This document shows, in pieces, positions 47,216-55,838 of a stretch of 56,242 nt of DNA. Position 1 is the first letter of the stretch, and each line of letters starts with the position of its first letter. Under the pieces are notes generated by a model, which was given only the letters and a program-made list of their open reading frames with translations, was not told where the DNA came from and searched no databases. This stretch comes from Acidobacteriota bacterium (GTDB lineage Bacteria; Acidobacteriota; Polarisedimenticolia; JAPUKU01). The stretch is taken from assembly GCA_027295505.1 (NCBI GenBank), contig JAPUKU010000056.1:1-56242 (forward strand). Reading direction: 5' to 3'. A program made the position numbers and the translations under genes.

Positions 47216-47940
47216 ACACCCCCGTTTTCGCGCAGGCACCGGTTCATTTCAGCCAGAGACCGACGCGGTTCACCTGCTTCGTATAACCAGTGACGAAGGT
47301 TCCTTTTCAGGCTCTGCCAGTCTCGATCGAGCACGGCGTACCACGAGGTGTCACGGTTTCTGCCTTTGACGACCATGTGCTGCTTGAAGGTTCCTTCGTA
47401 CTCAAAGCCAAGCCTCAACGCCGCCTGGCGCGAGCGCCGGTTGAGGGAGTCGCACTTCCACTCCACCCTCCGATACCCCAGGTCGTCGAAGGCATACGTC
47501 ATCATGAGATAGATCGCTTCTGTATTGACACGGGTCCTCTGCGCGAACGGCGCATACCAGATGTTGCCCAGTTCCAGGCGGCGCATGGCGGGCACCATGT
47601 TCAAGAAGCTGACCATGCCGACGCATCGCCCCCGGGCGGCCTCGATGACCGTGAAGAACAGGGGATCGCTCGAGTCCTGAACTTTCCCCAGCCACCTCTT
47701 CATGGCTTCCTCATCGGAGAACGGCCCCTGGAACAGGTAGGTCCAGACGCGGCGTGCCTCCTTCGATCCGTGGGAAACCTCGAATAGCTCGGCAGCATCG
47801 GCCTCCGCATCGAGAGGGTTCAGGGTGACCATGCGGCCACTCAGCGCCCGACGGACCGGAGGTTCAGCCGGAATTCCTGGCACATTCCCCCCTACGGGCA
47901 GCGCTTCATTGCCCGGCCCGGCCTGCAGATTCTTCGACAT
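47212..47940 (-). CDS. GNAT N-acetyltransferase (RimJ/RimL-like)
   Basis: 242 residues. The core has the GNAT beta-bulge and acetyl-CoA region read as NIWYAPFAQRTRVNTEAIYLM (in pieces) and the family ending WKCDSLNRRSRQAALRLGFEYEGTF in two overlapping blocks, as in RimL-type enzymes acting on protein N-termini or small amines. It begins at ATG 47940, one base after the RraA-like gene stop (TGAgATG), so the two are cotranscribed. Substrate unknown; its operon of amino-compound genes suggests a small amine or amino acid. Confidence 0.82.
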   Translation of the reverse strand: MSKNLQAGPGNEALPVGGNVPGIPAEPPVRRALSGRMVTLNPLDAEADAAELFEVSHGSKEARRVWTYLFQGPFSDEEAMKRWLGKVQDSSDPLFFTVIEAARGRCVGMVSFLNMVPAMRRLELGNIWYAPFAQRTRVNTEAIYLMMTYAFDDLGYRRVEWKCDSLNRRSRQAALRLGFEYEGTFKQHMVVKGRNRDTSWYAVLDRDWQSLKRNLRHWLYEAGEPRRSLAEMNRCLRENGGV

Positions 47941-47941
47941 C

Positions 47942-48640
47942 TCATTTCTCGATGGCCCCGCCGATCTCATCGAGGTGACGGCGGAACGAGTAGGAAGGGT
48001 CCCGGGCGCGGCGCTCGAGATATTCATGGAAGTGCAGCTGGTCTCGCAAACGATTCCCTGATCCCAGGGAACGCGCCTGACAGAGCTCGGTGGCGGCGAT
48101 CGATTTCGCTGCAGTCAGGACCCCGTCCAGTGCCCTGGCCGGTATGAAGATTGCGCCGTCGCTATCCCAGAAGACGATATCCTCCCGTCCAACTGCTAGC
48201 GTTCCAACAACCGCCCGCTCGAGAGCATCCGGCTCCCGGGAATCCAGCCGCCGGGGGCCCATCAGACAGGCGCCGTAGCTGAAGATCGGCAGGTCGATCG
48301 ACACGAGCTCGCGTGTGTCACGGTGTGCACCCCACACGAGGATGCCGGCAAGTCCGGCCGCCTGCGCCTCGAGGGTCACCAGGTCGCCGATGCACCCCTC
48401 GTCTTTCCAGCCCTGATTGTCGATCACCAGCACGTCGCCCCCTTCAGCCGTTCCAAGAGCCTCGAGAAAAACATCGACGCTTCCCGCGTGCCGGGCAGGC
48501 AGAACCCTGCCGGCGGCTTTCATGTGCGGCACAAGAGGCTTTCCTCCCGGCGGTGCACAGCGAATCTCCACACCGGTGCTCAGACACGCATCGAACAGCA
48601 GCGGGGTGGTCAGGGATGTGAAGGCTTTCCCGGCTGTCAT
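47942..48640 (-). CDS. RraA-family protein (HMG/oxaloacetate aldolase-like)
   Basis: 232 residues. The RraA fold is recognised from GCIGDLVTLEAQAAGLAG and WGAHRDTREL (usually GxLLAxxAxxxGxxGxVxxGxxRD), with pyruvate/metal residues present in the GD and RD positions. Members are 4-hydroxy-4-methyl-2-oxoglutarate/oxaloacetate aldolases or RNase E inhibitors. The neighbours (permease, aminotransferase) favour a catabolic aldolase or decarboxylase role. GGAGG lies 14 nt before the ATG, so a CTG two codons earlier is possible. Confidence 0.8.
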   Translation of the reverse strand: MTAGKAFTSLTTPLLFDACLSTGVEIRCAPPGGKPLVPHMKAAGRVLPARHAGSVDVFLEALGTAEGGDVLVIDNQGWKDEGCIGDLVTLEAQAAGLAGILVWGAHRDTRELVSIDLPIFSYGACLMGPRRLDSREPDALERAVVGTLAVGREDIVFWDSDGAIFIPARALDGVLTAAKSIAATELCQARSLGSGNRLRDQLHFHEYLERRARDPSYSFRRHLDEIGGAIEK

Positions 48641-48759
48641 GGTCAGGCGCTGCCTCCTCTCCCTTCATACATTAGGGTACACAAATACACTGGCTTGACG
48701 AACTCTCCGGGCAGACCTGGCCACCCCGAGCCCCCACACCCTGCTCACATCAAACGACC

Positions 48760-50211
48760 TCAGATGTTGGGGCTGTTCAGGCGTCGGTGCTGCGTCCGCA
48801 ACCGAGGGGGGGAATCGGAAACAGCATTCAGGATCCGCATGAGCCCCCAGTAGACCAGGCCGGGAACCACGCAGGCCGCCATCGAGGCCGGCATGAACCG
48901 GAAGAGGTAATGAGTTTCCGAAGTCAGGGGGTTGTACATCGATAGATAGACGAACTGTCCCAGGACCAAGCATCCCACTGCCACCCAGTTGAAACCATAA
49001 GAGTAATGGTATTCACCCTTAGGATCGTCGTCAAAGAGCGACCACAGGTTCAGGCGCTGCTTCCTGAGAAAGAAATAGTCGGCGAAGAGAATCCCTGACA
49101 GCGGCGCGTACATGGTGCCGTTGTAGGCCAGAAACGTGTCGCCCAGGTCATACAGGTCGTGCGGCCAAAACACGAATGGCAGGCACGGCACGATGGTCCA
49201 GGCGATCACCACCCACCAGGGTGCAAAGCGCAGGGAGCGCAGGTGCCGCAGCGACAGACCCGTGGCGTAGAGGGAGACCGCCGATGAGGTCACGTTCGCC
49301 AGCGCCACGAAGATGAGCGCCAGAACCCCCATGACGACGCCTCCCAGAGGCACCATCCACTCGGTCGGGTCAGCGGTCTTGACCACCAGCGCCGAGAACA
49401 GAGAGACACAGCAGACGACCGACATGAACAGACCCAGCTGCAGGATCTCCGGGTAAACCGCGTCACGGCGCTTACGTGTGTTCCGGGCCAGGAAGCCGAT
49501 CCCGCCCCACCAGGAAAATCCGGACGCTACGCCCATCTCAAACACAATGAAGTAATTGATCAGCGGATCGGGGCCGGGATCCAGAGGAGGTGCCTGGAGT
49601 ATCGCCTGCCAGCCGTACTTCTGGATCAGCATGTAGAACATGAAGACGCTGAGCAGTCCCAGCCCCGGGGCGATGATGGCGTTTGTGATGTTGAGCAGGT
49701 GCACGCCTCTCGTCACCAGAAGATAAGAGAGCCACAGGCCGAGCCCCACGCCGGCGCCGACCACCCAACCGGCCGGCTCATATCCCAGCGCCCGCACGAT
49801 GTTACGGATGCCGTTGCCGAACATCACCAGAATCAAGCCCGTCCAACCGAGCATGTTGATGATGTAGAACACCAGAACAAGCTTTGATCCCCTCTGTCCG
49901 AAGGAAGATTTGCAGTACTCGATCTGCTCCAGCCCGTAGCGCTGGCAACCGAGCGACAGGGGCATCGTGGTCAGGAAGACACCCACCAGGTTGCCGCCGA
50001 TGAGGCACACGATCCCCTGCACGGCTCCGACCCAGCTAGCGGCATAGCCGCCGATAAGGAAGCACCAGGTCGCCACCGCATACGCAAAACAGGTGGCGTG
50101 GGCGCCCCAGGGGCCGTACTCGCGCTCCTGAGGCAGCAGAGGCAGGCGCCCGAATACGCTCTCTTGCCGTATCAGCTGCCCGGCGTCAGGCTGGGAGGCC
50201 GCGGGGTTCAC
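48760..50211 (-). CDS. NCS1-family permease (cytosine/purine/hydantoin type)
   Basis: 483-residue polytopic permease with about 12 helices. The N-terminus REYGPWGAHATCFAYAVATW matches NCS1 transporters, which import nucleobases, allantoin, hydantoins or thiamine with a cation. The motif GFSWWGGIGFLARNTRKR also fits. The gene is read after a small membrane-protein gene and before RraA-like and GNAT genes. Which nitrogen compound it carries is not known. Confidence 0.85.
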   Translation of the reverse strand: MNPAASQPDAGQLIRQESVFGRLPLLPQEREYGPWGAHATCFAYAVATWCFLIGGYAASWVGAVQGIVCLIGGNLVGVFLTTMPLSLGCQRYGLEQIEYCKSSFGQRGSKLVLVFYIINMLGWTGLILVMFGNGIRNIVRALGYEPAGWVVGAGVGLGLWLSYLLVTRGVHLLNITNAIIAPGLGLLSVFMFYMLIQKYGWQAILQAPPLDPGPDPLINYFIVFEMGVASGFSWWGGIGFLARNTRKRRDAVYPEILQLGLFMSVVCCVSLFSALVVKTADPTEWMVPLGGVVMGVLALIFVALANVTSSAVSLYATGLSLRHLRSLRFAPWWVVIAWTIVPCLPFVFWPHDLYDLGDTFLAYNGTMYAPLSGILFADYFFLRKQRLNLWSLFDDDPKGEYHYSYGFNWVAVGCLVLGQFVYLSMYNPLTSETHYLFRFMPASMAACVVPGLVYWGLMRILNAVSDSPPRLRTQHRRLNSPNI

Positions 50212-50235
50212 AGGGAGTGATCCGGGGGCTCCCGA

Positions 50236-50439
50236 TCAGACAAACATCCACAGAAAGATGTGGGGGAGGATGAGGAAGGCGATGATGCAGAACACCCAAT
50301 CGAGCATGGTGAAATTCCCGAACGAGGAATCTTCGAGGTTTTCCAGGATCTCGATGCGCCTTTCGAGCTCACGGACCAGAAGCTCATGCTCGGCGGCATG
50401 CCGACCGGTGGATGGAGCGGTGGACGTCTGCGGTTTCAT
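50236..50439 (-). CDS. small single-pass membrane protein next to the permease
   Basis: 67 residues: a polar N-terminus, a short helical stretch (LLVRELERRIEILENLED) and one C-terminal membrane helix (DWVFCIIAFLILPHIFLWMF). It starts at ATG 50439 and its stop lies 24 nt before the NCS1 permease start. Such small proteins accompany several symporter families as stabilising subunits; here that is inference from position. Not recognised otherwise. Confidence 0.65.
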   Translation of the reverse strand: MKPQTSTAPSTGRHAAEHELLVRELERRIEILENLEDSSFGNFTMLDWVFCIIAFLILPHIFLWMFV

Positions 50440-50535
50440 GAGATGCCAGCGACGTGCGCGGTGAGATTACCTATCCTAGCAGGGGGTTCGGGGATCCTCA
50501 AGCCCGTGGAACGCGGGTTCTGATCTCCCGCCTCT

Positions 50536-51894
50536 TCAGGAGGTGATCTCGTCCAGAAATTCTTCGAGTACCGCCACGTAACGACCCATGTCGCCGGCAG
50601 TGGCCGGAAACGACGCTGCAGGACCCGCGCTCGAAATCGCCTCCCAGATTCCCCGGTTTGCGAAGTAGACGCGCATGAGCCCGCGCAGTTCTGGATTCTC
50701 TACCGCACGGGCTTCAAGCGCATTGCGCGGCAGCTGCGGCGCAAAGGTGTAACCCGAGCGACAGAACAACCTCTGGACCGACCACGCCAGATTCGCCTTC
50801 TGGAAGGCCGCCTCAATGCCATCCGCCAGCCTGCCGCCCAGGGCGGCTCCCCGTGCGTATGTTTCCTCGGTGAGCACCTGCTCGAGCGTGGCACGTGCCG
50901 CTGCCAGCGAGAGGGCGTTGCCGAACAGGGTGCCTCCCGTCGCCACCCCCTTGCCCGAGTCTTGGCCCGCAGGATCAGCCTGCCAGCCCCCGCGGAGGTG
51001 ACACCCTATTTCCTCAGCCATACCGTAGGTGCCGATCGACACGCCACCCGCCAGACACTTTCCGAGCACGATCATGTCCGACTCGATCCCCCAGGCCCGG
51101 GTCAGTCCTCCGTAAGCGCACACCTGCGTATGCGTCTCGTCCAGCACGACCAGGGTTCCGTGGCGGTGGGCGATCTCTTTCATGGCATGCAGGAACCCGT
51201 CATCCGGCAGGATGACTCCAATGTTAGTGAGCGCCGGTTCGGTGACCACACAGGCCACATCACCGTCACCGAGAACCGACTCCACGGCGTCCAGATCGTT
51301 GAACTGCACGATACGCGTGCACTCGGCTGCTCCTCGCAGCAAACCAGCGGTCCCGGGCCGCACTTCACCGTCCTCGAGCTCGACCAGAGATTCGTTGATC
51401 TCGCCGTGGTACTGCCCGTCAAATAGCAGCACGGTGTCGCGGCCGGTCACGGCTCTCGCCAGGCGGATGGCCTCGATGTTTGCCGTCGAGGCCGAGAGCG
51501 TGAATTGCCAGTGCGAATGGCCGTAGCGTCGCGCCAGCTCCTCGGCCACGACGAGCGCATCCTCCGTGGGCAGCAGGAACTGGCTGCCCTGCTTCATGCG
51601 CTCGGCTACCGCCCTCACCACCGGTTCCGGCCCGTAGCCGCAGTTCATGCTGAGATCAGCCTGGTTCATGTCGAGATACCGATGCCCGTCGACATCGGTG
51701 AAATAGGCGCCGCTCCCCCCGGCGATAAACATCGGCATGTGCTCGTAGAGGGACAGCATCCAAGACATCGGCACGCCCCCTGGCATCGAGCGGCGCCCCC
51801 GTTCCAGCAAGGATCGAGAGCGCGGGCGCTCCGTCACGAAGCGTTCTTGCTCGCGGATCAGGATTTTGCGAACTCTCTCGCCTGGAATCATCAT
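50536..51894 (-). CDS. class-III aminotransferase, HemL-like
   Basis: 452 residues. GSGAYFTDVDGHRYLDMNQAD, FDGQYHGEINE, VLDETHT (usually DEV) and the PLP Lys in IVLGKCLAGGVSIG identify the fold, and it resembles glutamate-1-semialdehyde aminomutase-like enzymes of unknown substrate. The DETHT variant appears in a subgroup acting on amino acids or amines rather than in heme synthesis. It is first in a minus-strand run with permease, RraA-like and GNAT genes. ATG 51894 or 51891; TAGAAT lies 9 nt upstream on this strand, so the mRNA may be nearly leaderless. Confidence 0.8.
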   Translation of the reverse strand: MMIPGERVRKILIREQERFVTERPRSRSLLERGRRSMPGGVPMSWMLSLYEHMPMFIAGGSGAYFTDVDGHRYLDMNQADLSMNCGYGPEPVVRAVAERMKQGSQFLLPTEDALVVAEELARRYGHSHWQFTLSASTANIEAIRLARAVTGRDTVLLFDGQYHGEINESLVELEDGEVRPGTAGLLRGAAECTRIVQFNDLDAVESVLGDGDVACVVTEPALTNIGVILPDDGFLHAMKEIAHRHGTLVVLDETHTQVCAYGGLTRAWGIESDMIVLGKCLAGGVSIGTYGMAEEIGCHLRGGWQADPAGQDSGKGVATGGTLFGNALSLAAARATLEQVLTEETYARGAALGGRLADGIEAAFQKANLAWSVQRLFCRSGYTFAPQLPRNALEARAVENPELRGLMRVYFANRGIWEAISSAGPAASFPATAGDMGRYVAVLEEFLDEITS

Positions 51895-52046
51895 CGATTC
51901 ATCAATTCTAGCAGCAATGAACTGCATTGCTGCGGCAGGACTCGACGAACCACTGTGCGAACCCTACATTGCTCAGCATGGGACCGGCGCGCACGAGCCC
52001 TCTGCACTGCGCCGGCTCGAGTTCATGCTGGCCTCGAGCCATCCTG

Positions 52047-52577
52047 ATGCTTCCGGTGGCGTGGTGGACGCTGACGCTGACCACAGGAGTTTCGTCCTAC
52101 TGCTTTCTCGATCTCGTGAACCTTGCCTTCCACGAGGCGGGTCATCTGATCTTCAGTTTCGCCGGAAGCACGCTGCAATACCTGGGCGGCACACTGACCC
52201 AAATTCTGGTGCCCGTGCTGCTCGCGGGAAACTTTCTCCTCCGTGAGAAACAGCCATTCGCAGCCGCTGTGTGCTCCTGGTGGGCGGGTGAAAATCTCAT
52301 CAACATTTCCGTCTACATGGCTGATGCGCGCGCTCTTGCCCTACCCCTCGTCGGAGGGGGCGATCATGACTGGAACGAGCTGTTCCACCGCTTCGGTCTT
52401 CTCGGAGAGCCTTTGGTACGCACAGTCTCTGCCGCCACGCACGCGCTCGGTGTCACCGTGATGCTCGTATCCCTTGCCTGGTGCATCTACTTCGTGCTGC
52501 CCGCTCCGGCCCGCGGTCGTGTCCATGAAAGCTTGGCTTCCCGCTGGCCCTGGATGGAAACGCTCCTGGCGGAGTGA
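52047..52577 (+). CDS. M50-like membrane metalloprotease homologue
   Basis: 176 residues from ATG 52047, with about four hydrophobic segments. AFHEAGHLIF in the first part is an HExxH zinc motif inside a membrane helix, as in site-2 proteases, and DHDW further on could supply the third ligand. It is much shorter than RseP and lacks a PDZ domain, so it belongs to the short M50-like group. The start is uncertain: the frame is open to TTG 51927, and no ribosome site is seen at 52047. It converges on the kinase-like gene. Confidence 0.6.
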   Translation: MLPVAWWTLTLTTGVSSYCFLDLVNLAFHEAGHLIFSFAGSTLQYLGGTLTQILVPVLLAGNFLLREKQPFAAAVCSWWAGENLINISVYMADARALALPLVGGGDHDWNELFHRFGLLGEPLVRTVSAATHALGVTVMLVSLAWCIYFVLPAPARGRVHESLASRWPWMETLLAE

Positions 52578-52598
52578 CGGGCGGACCGACGAAGGCTC

Positions 52599-53585
52599 TC
52601 AACTCCGGCCTGCGACCCGCACGTTTTCGACCCGCACCCGGACCCGCTTCTCCCAGATCTTGATCTGATCAGCAGCCCAGGCCGCCTGCGATTTGTCCCC
52701 GGAACGAGCCTGCTCCAGCATCCGTGCCCAACGATCGAGGCAGACGAGCAAGGTCTCGAACTCCCAGAGACCCGGTTCCGGGCTCTTGCCTCCCTGCTGT
52801 TCGTACATCTCCAGGAACCGCGATACGCGGCACGGGTCCAGATCGAGAAGCCGGACCGCCACCGCGGAGAGCTCGCATTCCCGCCGGTCATAGCGCATAC
52901 GATAGAGATCGAGGAGGCTCACATGGCCGTCCTCGTGGACGAGAACGTTGTTGAAATGCAGATCGTTGTGCAAGAGCTGAAAGTCCCGCAGCGCCTCGAG
53001 CCGCGGCTTCCAGGCAGCAAGAGCCACCAGGAGATCTCGGGCTTCTTCCCGGGTGAGACCTTCCACGAGCGACAGGCGGCGAACGATCTGGCGCGCCATT
53101 CGTAGACGAGACCCGGCGTAACCGGTGCGCTTCCGCCGTCCGAACGTCCCCCACGAATCTCGATGCTCGGAATGCAGTCTCGCGAGGCTGCCGGCCAGCT
53201 GGTCTAAGGCCGGTGTCCGATCATGCGCCTTCCCTAGCGGAACACCCTCGAGGAATTCCTCCACCGCCACGTACGCCCCGCGCCAGAGCCTGCCCATGTG
53301 CGAGGTGTTGCACAGCAGTAAACGTGGCACCGGCACTCCGAGGAACTGCAGCTTGCGCGTGGACTCGCGCAATCTCACCAACCGGTTGCGGAGGGCGAAG
53401 ACGCGCAGGACGGCGAGAGTGCGGCCTTCAGCCTGCACCATGAACGTTCGCCCGCCGCGGCCAGAGGGTGGCCGCACGAGCCGGAGCTCATGTTCTGTGT
53501 CGACCGCCAGGGCGCGCCGCAGCAACCGGCGGCTGCGACGCTCCAGCCGGGCCATCCGCGAATCAGCGGCCGGGGGATGGTTCAC
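52599..53585 (-). CDS. aminoglycoside-phosphotransferase/LPS-kinase-like kinase
   Basis: 328 residues of the protein-kinase-like fold used by APH, choline kinase and LPS heptose kinases. The catalytic loop HNDLHFNNVL and metal Asp in LLDLYRM are intact; the ATP-binding Lys is less clear. The very basic N-terminus (RLERRSRRLLRRAL) is typical of WaaP/KdkA-like envelope kinases. It likely phosphorylates a lipid, sugar or small molecule. The C-terminus (KIWEKRVRVRVENVRVAG) is basic. Confidence 0.7.
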   Translation of the reverse strand: MNHPPAADSRMARLERRSRRLLRRALAVDTEHELRLVRPPSGRGGRTFMVQAEGRTLAVLRVFALRNRLVRLRESTRKLQFLGVPVPRLLLCNTSHMGRLWRGAYVAVEEFLEGVPLGKAHDRTPALDQLAGSLARLHSEHRDSWGTFGRRKRTGYAGSRLRMARQIVRRLSLVEGLTREEARDLLVALAAWKPRLEALRDFQLLHNDLHFNNVLVHEDGHVSLLDLYRMRYDRRECELSAVAVRLLDLDPCRVSRFLEMYEQQGGKSPEPGLWEFETLLVCLDRWARMLEQARSGDKSQAAWAADQIKIWEKRVRVRVENVRVAGRS

Positions 53586-53675
53586 CGTTGGGTTCCGGGG
53601 ATCGGGGTCACGATGCGTGGAAGAGCCGTTCCGCCTTAGCGGGTCCCACCCGACCGCCCCGGAAGTCGGGGGTCG

Positions 53676-55097
53676 TCACATGGGACAGACAACGAGAAGC
53701 TTGCGCTCCGTCATCTCCTCGAGTGCGTACCGGGCGCCCTCGCGACCCAGGCCGGAATCCTTGACCCCGCCGTACGGCATAGGATCGATCCGGAATGTGG
53801 GCGCATCGCCGGCCACCACGCCTCCAACTTCAAGCGCCTCGTAGGCGCGGAACATCAGGCCGACGTCCCTCGTGAACACACCTGCCTGGAGACCATAATC
53901 CGAGTCATTGACCTGCTTCAGCGCCTCATCAAACTCCTCGTAGCGGCTGACGGTGACGAGCGGCGCGAACACTTCCTGGCAGCTCACCTTCATGTCGCGC
54001 GTCACATCGGAAAGCACGGTTGGGGGGTAGACGGCTCCCTGGCGCTCACCACCGAGAAGCATGCGGGCCCCTGCCTTCCTCGCCTCGGCCACCCACTCCT
54101 CCGCGCGCCGGGCCTCCCTCTCGTTGATCATGGGACCCACGTCAGTCTCTTCATCGAGGGGATCTCCGATCTTCAGGGACTCCACCTTCGGCAGGAACGC
54201 TTCCAGGAATCTGTCGTAACAGCTTTCTTGCACCAGGATGCGCTGCACCGAGATGCAGCTCTGCCCTGCATAGGAGAAGCCACCGAGGGCGCAGCGGGCA
54301 GCTGCGTGCTCGAGATCGGCGTCCTTGTGAACGATGACGCCGGCATTTCCACCCAGCTCCAGCACCACCCGCTTCTTGCGCGCCCTTTGCTTCAACTCCC
54401 AGCCAACCGCCGGGCTGCCGGTGAAGGTGAGCAACTTCAGCCGATCGTCCGTGCACAGCGGCTCGGCCACGGCGGGTGACGAGGGTAGAACGTTGAGTGC
54501 GCCGGCCGGAACGCCGGCTTCCTCAAACAGACGGGCCAGCCGCAGGGCGGTGAGGGGGGTCTGGCTGGCCGGCTTGAGCACCACCGTATTGCCGGCCCCG
54601 ATCGCGGGCGCAAGCTTGTGCGCCACGAGGTTGAGGGGAAAATTGAACGGTGAAATGGCCGCGATTGGGCCCAGAGGGAAGCGCCGGACGAGTCCCCAGC
54701 GGCCCCGGGTGGCGGCAATGCGGTCCAGGGGCAGCCATTCCCCATCCAGCCGCTTGACCTCCTCCGCTGCATCGGTGAATGTCAGGACTGCACGATCGAC
54801 CTCGACCCGCGCTGTCTTCAGCGGCTTTCCGGCCTCCTGGGCGATTAACCGCGCCAGATTCTCGCGCTCACGCTGAATGCCCCGGGCAACTCCCTCCAGA
54901 ATGTCGGTGCGCTCGTAGGTTGCCATCTTGCGGGTTTGTTCAAAGGCCCGTTCAGATGCCTGGATGGCCTGCTCCACGTCCTCGCTGCTGGCCCGGTAGG
55001 TTTCGCCGACTGGCTCTCCATTGAACGGGGAGAGTATGGTGAGCCTCTCCCCTCTCGTCTTCCATTCTCCGTTCACCAGAAAACCCAGACTCTCCAT
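53676..55097 (-). CDS. NAD(P)-dependent aldehyde dehydrogenase
   Basis: 473 residues, the normal ALDH size. FNFPLNLVAHKLAPAIGAGN, the nucleotide-binding FTGSPAVGW, general base Glu in VLELGGNAG and catalytic Cys in GQSCISVQR are present. The subfamily resembles lactaldehyde/succinate-semialdehyde dehydrogenases. With polyamine uptake and several aminotransferases in the window it could oxidise amine-derived aldehydes, but it is transcribed separately from them. GGAGG lies 6 nt before ATG 55097, which overlaps the upstream stop as TAATG. Confidence 0.9.
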   Translation of the reverse strand: MESLGFLVNGEWKTRGERLTILSPFNGEPVGETYRASSEDVEQAIQASERAFEQTRKMATYERTDILEGVARGIQRERENLARLIAQEAGKPLKTARVEVDRAVLTFTDAAEEVKRLDGEWLPLDRIAATRGRWGLVRRFPLGPIAAISPFNFPLNLVAHKLAPAIGAGNTVVLKPASQTPLTALRLARLFEEAGVPAGALNVLPSSPAVAEPLCTDDRLKLLTFTGSPAVGWELKQRARKKRVVLELGGNAGVIVHKDADLEHAAARCALGGFSYAGQSCISVQRILVQESCYDRFLEAFLPKVESLKIGDPLDEETDVGPMINEREARRAEEWVAEARKAGARMLLGGERQGAVYPPTVLSDVTRDMKVSCQEVFAPLVTVSRYEEFDEALKQVNDSDYGLQAGVFTRDVGLMFRAYEALEVGGVVAGDAPTFRIDPMPYGGVKDSGLGREGARYALEEMTERKLLVVCPM

Positions 55098-55759
55098 TAT
55101 GATCCTCCGTAACCCTCCAGGATCCACAGGGCAATCCCGGTCAGGGCAATCAAAGCTCCGCTCACCGCCTCCCCGAAGCGATCCAGGAAGGCGAACTCTG
55201 GCCGGCGCGCGGAACGCAGGCCAATCCAGGCCATGGCAGCCGTGGTTGCAACCGTAGTGACTGTGAAAGCACCTGCCACCGCGACCTGCCAGATTGCCTT
55301 CCACGAGCTGGTAGCGAACAGGAGCGGGATGATGAGCACGCATGGGTTGAAACCCACGACGAAGCTCAGCCCCACCCCGGTCAAACGATGATCAGGCTCG
55401 GCGTGCGGGTCCTCCAGGCGAGGGTGCATGTGCAGGGAGTGCCCGCCGCGCCAGAGAGCCCAGGCAGCATACCCCAGACCGAAAAGGACCAGGAGAACAG
55501 CTGAGATGTTCTGAAGCATTTCACCCATCTCTTGGGCCGTTTCGCGTCCCACCCATAGCGCAAGGGCACCCAAACTGACGGAGACCACGGAATGCAGCGC
55601 GCCGGCCAGGACCGCCAGAGCCAGAGCATGACGCAGATTCCATCGCTTCGCGCGTGACAGCAGCACCAGCGGAAGCCAGTGATCGGGGATGAGGGCGTGC
55701 ACAAGGGCCGTCACCACGGTGGTTCCCAGCAGCGCTAGAGCGGCGGGCTCCAATTTCAT
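55097..55759 (-). CDS. HupE/UreH-like membrane protein (metal or small-ion transport)
   Basis: 220 residues with about six helices. HALIPDHWLP near the N-terminus and GFNPCVLIIPLL in the second half are the repeated H/N-P motifs of the NiCoT/HupE/UreH group, and a His/Asp-rich loop lies between (HSLHMHPRLEDPHAEPDHRL). These export or import Ni, Co or related ions. GGAGGAAA precedes the ATG. It is coupled to the aldehyde dehydrogenase gene by a TAATG overlap, an unusual pairing. Confidence 0.75.
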   Translation of the reverse strand: MKLEPAALALLGTTVVTALVHALIPDHWLPLVLLSRAKRWNLRHALALAVLAGALHSVVSVSLGALALWVGRETAQEMGEMLQNISAVLLVLFGLGYAAWALWRGGHSLHMHPRLEDPHAEPDHRLTGVGLSFVVGFNPCVLIIPLLFATSSWKAIWQVAVAGAFTVTTVATTAAMAWIGLRSARRPEFAFLDRFGEAVSGALIALTGIALWILEGYGGS

Positions 55760-55802
55760 TTTCCTCCTCTACACAAGACGCAGCGTGAGCTCCGTGCCAA
55801 GT

Positions 55803-55831
55803 TTGACACCCCCCCAGGCCCCCTCTAAAAT
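55803..55831 (+). promoter_or_regulatory. promoter of the LolA-like gene, near-leaderless
   Basis: TTGACA (55803-55808), 17-nt spacer, TAAAAT (55826-55831), 7 nt before the ATG at 55839. Confidence 0.65.
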
Positions 55832-55838
55832 GATTTGA

